42,979 nt of DNA from Desulfobacteraceae bacterium (lineage in GTDB: Bacteria; Desulfobacterota; Desulfobulbia; Desulfobulbales; Desulfobulbaceae): contig DSAE01000048.1 of assembly GCA_011372855.1 (NCBI GenBank), positions 1-42,979 on the forward strand, read 5' to 3'. The notes below the pieces were generated by a model. That model saw only the letters and a program-made list of their open reading frames with translations, searched no databases and was not told the DNA's origin. Numbering within the stretch: position 1 is the first letter of the stretch; each line of letters starts with the position of its first letter. This document shows positions 40,201 through 42,979 of this stretch, piece by piece. The translations under genes and the position numbers were made by a program.

Positions 40201-40790
40201 CCGTCCGGGCCGATATAGCACCGCAGCTTGTGGTCCGGGAGCACCTGCCGGAACTGGACCTTCCCGATCATGTTGCCTTTGCACCCGGCTCGTCGCTCCC
40301 CGAGGAGCCTGGGGTGCTCGCCGGCTACGGAGAACTGCTGGCCCGCCGGCCTTTTCTGCGGCTGCGGCTGCAGCCCGTTGTCAGCGATGAGCTCGATGCG
40401 GAGGCCTTGCAGGATGTCTTGCAGCAGGAGGCGGATCTGCGGCGGGAAGAGGAGAACAGGAGGCGGGCCCTGGAAAGGATGAGACTGGAGGAAAGGGAAA
40501 TAGAGCGGCTGGCGGCGATAAGGGAGGGAAGAGCTTCGGTGGAGACCGAGGAGATCGATCCGGCGGAACTGGCCCGTGACCTGGATCCGCTTCCCTTTGT
40601 CCGGGTGGCGGTAAGCGGGGAGGCGCTGCGGGAGCTCGAAGGAAAACGGGCACTCGCCGTGCGGGATTATCTGGTGGACACCCTTTCGGTCCGAGCGGAC
40701 AGAATTGACGTCGCCGAACCGGCGGGAAAAGGGTCTCCGCGGGTGCAATTGATCCTGGAGCCTCATATCCCCTCCGGGAACACCAAATGA
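37203..40790 (+). CDS. Large DUF748/AsmA-like inner-membrane-anchored protein
   Basis: 1195 aa, single N-terminal transmembrane segment, long beta-rich body with DUF748-like stretches (LEGLNLQVRRDAAGFTDLNDVLNIF, VDNLRISGSRL, GSLEINLRHIDFRLFDPCL). Confidence 0.8.
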   Translation: MAIDRFGEIPIMTDPEEPGGGGEESRAGRETGERESSDHQAGRPLPDREKADDDAAPRHPRRDGRKKKQRQPTLFRPFRWLLVPLIGVLLYGVGGYFLVPALIKGPMAGMLAERLERPVAVKRIVFAPFTLDLYLEEVIIGVLRGNTGRSRDFLSCDAVRCSLGLERIFRGKLLCDRIALEGLNLQVRRDAAGFTDLNDVLNIFGLQINRESGTVWPAWLEAGELDVRGGTIVFQDDLINRQYLVEQLELYLPPGGADSYGSGRLPKISALVNGSPVQAEAVRTENGEGKPEISLSLCSSEVELGSYLDYVAVPRQEGDFRLSGGQADIELKIVFPRAPEGGERFVVGGRAAVTGLQFVDREDRPFFAAPRVDCTFAFIPSAGRFLLHDVGISEPLLVIHDGAEKTGDHQIGRVFGIIDAALLSSDRFLVTQLHAEDGTMRLASTPSGGAATTLSKVEFTLQAAPEAEKVRKDSGPAQFSFRAVAGEEGSETRLTAEGEILPGGAGRGSFSADRFDFQRHGDVLPSTGLRLDRGIGGISFAFDLTSGDEAGGGEQHTSLQLGEGRLDVEQYSVSAGSKNIAAGERLRCENFQIDEAAHRFGCGTLKLVNSEIFSLPALSPVPDPPTGAKRETQLVVDNLRISGSRLHAPFLAPICGAESDLAVDNFNLRADHLGGGGDGNNIAASAAFGSRGEVQVAGRYSPIERTGSLEINLRHIDFRLFDPCLSAVVVPPIKQGTLHIQGNLAMPAGEFSGQAWMNDMEAGEQGGPLVQWQLATSDRVVLRTSPRHLDLGEIMVRKPVVAAGLSDGGDVLTRFFHPGKLSFAGVSIDKVSVEDGRFTLPWPVLLPGYQPELTGINGAIASPGEEVMPFSFRGRMNGVGAFTIDGETETEKVRSYSLEAKDVRLASFEDFFRQELGLAVNEADAAWTQSMSRSGEETEIAATLRISGVKPETDSPFLRVLALFIDDRRQLAMTMRENPPADGEGTFLFHQLRNRLRHQAVRADIAPQLVVREHLPELDLPDHVAFAPGSSLPEEPGVLAGYGELLARRPFLRLRLQPVVSDELDAEALQDVLQQEADLRREEENRRRALERMRLEEREIERLAAIREGRASVETEEIDPAELARDLDPLPFVRVAVSGEALRELEGKRALAVRDYLVDTLSVRADRIDVAEPAGKGSPRVQLILEPHIPSGNTK

Positions 40791-40797
40791 ACGGTTC

Positions 40798-41400
40798 ATG
40801 ATGATAGCCGATCTGATCAGGGCAACAAGAACAGTCCGCAGGTACCGCGAGGACCTGGCAATAGGCGACGCGGTCCTGCGCGGCCTGGTCGATCTTGCCA
40901 GGCTGGGCGGATCCGCCGGCAACAGGCAGCCGCTGCGATACACGATCGTCACCGATCAACGTTTGCGGGAGCAGGTGTTTCCCTGCCTCGGCTGGGCCGG
41001 TTACCTGCGTGACTGGCCCGGGCCGGCGGAGGGGGAGCGTCCGGCGGCCTATATTGTCTGTCTGCTCGACCGCGACAGGAGCGGAGCAGCGGAAAAGCAT
41101 GCCCATATCGATCTCGGCATCGCAACCCAGAATCTGCTCCTGGGCGCCGCCGAACAAGGGATCTACGGTTGCAGGATCGCCTCCGTGGCCCCGGCAATCA
41201 AAAGAGTTCTGGGGGTGGATGAGCGCTATGGGTTTCTGCTTGTCGTGGCCCTCGGCTACCCGGCTGAACAGGTCGTGCTGGAAGAAGGGGGCGGAGACGA
41301 CCCCGTCCGCTACTGGCGGGACAAAAACGGCGTCCACCATGTGCCTAAAAGGCGGCTGGACGATGTTCTTCTTCTCCCCGGCAAAACGGCCGGCGAATAA
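40798..41400 (+). CDS. Nitroreductase family protein
   Basis: IRATRTVRRYRED, LARLGGSAGNRQPLRYTIV, DLGIATQNLLLGAAEQGIYGCRIASV, ALGYPAE. Confidence 0.9.
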   Translation: MMIADLIRATRTVRRYREDLAIGDAVLRGLVDLARLGGSAGNRQPLRYTIVTDQRLREQVFPCLGWAGYLRDWPGPAEGERPAAYIVCLLDRDRSGAAEKHAHIDLGIATQNLLLGAAEQGIYGCRIASVAPAIKRVLGVDERYGFLLVVALGYPAEQVVLEEGGGDDPVRYWRDKNGVHHVPKRRLDDVLLLPGKTAGE

Positions 41401-41408
41401 CCTGCGCC

Positions 41409-42251
41409 ATGTTGCGCCCCCCCTACACCAGATACGACCGCCTTGCCGTCTATTACCTTGACCGGCGCGACGTGCCGTCTGTCGATGATCCCGATTTTAT
41501 CGGCTGCTGGGTCGAAGACGATGCGGCTATTCTGTTTTTTCACCGTCCCAAGGATGACCTGGTCAACGACCTGTGCCGCACAACCGATGCCAGGCTAATC
41601 TACAGGGCCGACCTCGACTATCGGGACTGGGAGGCGGGCGTCACCATAGGATCCTTCGCCACCGGCTTCCTGCTTGTCCGGCCTGTGTGGGAGGCAGCGG
41701 GGCAGGCCGCCGGTCCCGGAGAAATCATTCTTGATCCCAGCGTTATTTTCGGCAGCGGCTTTCACGCCACAACCCGTCTGTGCCTGGAAACCCTGGAACG
41801 TGTTCTGACGGCAACGGACGAAACAATCGGCTCGGTCATCGATCTGGGCACCGGAACCGGCCTCCTGGCAATTGCCGCCGCCAAGCTCGGCGCCGCTCAC
41901 GTGACGGCGGTGGATGTCAATCCCCTGGCCTGCAAGGTCGCCAGGCGCAACGTCGAACTCAACTCCTGCGGCTCGCGGGTGGAAGTTGTCCAGCTTGATG
42001 TGGGCGGGGTGTTGCCTGACCTGCGGGGGTACGATCTGGTCGTGGCCAACCTCTACAAAGGACTGCTGCTCAGACTTTTTGCCGAGCCGCGATTCTGGCT
42101 GGCGAAAATGTACATGATCTCGGGATTTATCGCCGCCATGGAAGGGGAGCTCCTTGCCGGCCTGCCGGCGGACAGGCTGCAGGTGCAGCTGCGCGGCGCC
42201 AGGGAAATGTGGCGGCTGTGGCTGCTGCGCAACAGACGGCAGGAGATATAG
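41409..42251 (+). CDS. prmA: 50S ribosomal protein L11 methyltransferase (PrmA-like)
   Basis: DPSVIFGSGFHATTRLCLETLE, VIDLGTGTGLLAIAAAKLGAAHVTAVDVNPLACKVARRNVELN, DLVVANLYKGLLLRL. Confidence 0.8.
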   Translation: MLRPPYTRYDRLAVYYLDRRDVPSVDDPDFIGCWVEDDAAILFFHRPKDDLVNDLCRTTDARLIYRADLDYRDWEAGVTIGSFATGFLLVRPVWEAAGQAAGPGEIILDPSVIFGSGFHATTRLCLETLERVLTATDETIGSVIDLGTGTGLLAIAAAKLGAAHVTAVDVNPLACKVARRNVELNSCGSRVEVVQLDVGGVLPDLRGYDLVVANLYKGLLLRLFAEPRFWLAKMYMISGFIAAMEGELLAGLPADRLQVQLRGAREMWRLWLLRNRRQEI

Positions 42252-42254
42252 TCC

Positions 42255-42659
42255 ATGGAACTGTCCCGCCATACGCTGCTTGTCATTGAATGGCTCGGTC
42301 TGTTGTCCATGGCGACCTTTGTCGGCAGTCTGCTCGCCATTCCCTGGATCATCGCCCGGCTGCCCGCCAAATATTTCATTCAGCACCGGGAGAAAGTTGA
42401 GGAGCGCCACAAACGGCACCCGTTGATGGCGAAGATGATTTTTATCACGAGAAACACCATCGGTTTTGCCTTTCTCCTGGCCGGGTTCGCCATGCTGCTG
42501 TTGCCAGGACAGGGAGTAATAACCATCATTATCGGCCTTTCATTCATGGATTTCCCCAAAAAACATGAGGTGGTGGATTTCCTCGTTCGTCGGCCCCGGG
42601 TGAAGCGGTTCCTCAACTGGATACGCAGGAAAGAAAAGAAGCCCCCTTTTCAGTTTTAG
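42255..42659 (+). CDS. PGPGW-like small transmembrane protein
   Basis: FLLAGFAMLLLPGQGVITIIIGLSFMDFPKK, preceded by an N-terminal transmembrane segment. Confidence 0.65.
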   Translation: MELSRHTLLVIEWLGLLSMATFVGSLLAIPWIIARLPAKYFIQHREKVEERHKRHPLMAKMIFITRNTIGFAFLLAGFAMLLLPGQGVITIIIGLSFMDFPKKHEVVDFLVRRPRVKRFLNWIRRKEKKPPFQF

Positions 42660-42979
42660 CGAGCCCGGACAGCGCGACAAATTACCACATTCCCGATGAA
42701 GGCGGAGCATGGTAAAAACCACGTTCTGAATGGATATTCATTTTCTGTTCGCAACGAACCGGATATTCAATGATAATGTGATGTCAACCATGGATCAGAA
42801 CAGCAAGTCAAACTTTCTCGACAGGATTCGGCACCTCATTAATCCGCTCCACGTTTACTCATGACTAGCATAACGAAAAATCAAGCAGATAGGTGCGGGC
42901 AAAATTGGTGGAAATTTACTCCTGCAATCAATCGGCTTGAGGTTTATGGTAGTCTCCTCATTCGTCCCCGCCATCGGCG

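Noticed and set aside
39132-40952. 606-aa minus-strand ORF
   Set aside because: Antisense to the DUF748 gene, low-complexity composition, no domain recognised.

Overview
The window is GC-rich chromosomal DNA that looks like a Desulfobacterota (deltaproteobacterial) housekeeping region. I recognised about 35 coding regions. I saw no tRNA, rRNA, CRISPR array, prophage or transposase. Recognisable products include DnaE, an M18 aminopeptidase, shikimate kinase, Mpl, TilS, DsbB/DsbA, SelB, Mrp, Hsp20-Lon-FtsY, GlmM-CdaR-CdaA (c-di-AMP module), a large DUF748/AsmA-like protein and PrmA. The most notable observations are these. (1) A selenocysteine peroxiredoxin is split by the ORF track at an in-frame UGA (19150-19152); a SECIS-like hairpin follows immediately, and the gene is convergent with selB. 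(2) A CarS-like (CDP-archaeol synthase family) membrane domain is fused to a metallophosphoesterase. (3) A bacterial homologue of the tRNA-queuosine mannosyltransferase family (DUF3524/GTDC1-like) is present. (4) A perfect 13-bp tandem duplication frameshifts a 60-codon ORF that would otherwise overlap the mpl start. (5) A hybrid histidine kinase carries an apparent one-base frameshift in its sensor domain. (6) A canonical intrinsic terminator sits just upstream of the dsbB ribosome-binding site, suggesting conditional read-through. (7) A shikimate kinase has a non-canonical Walker A motif (GKG-R). I found no convincing defence system or other wholly new multi-gene system. All calls come from reading sequence and translations; no database search was run.
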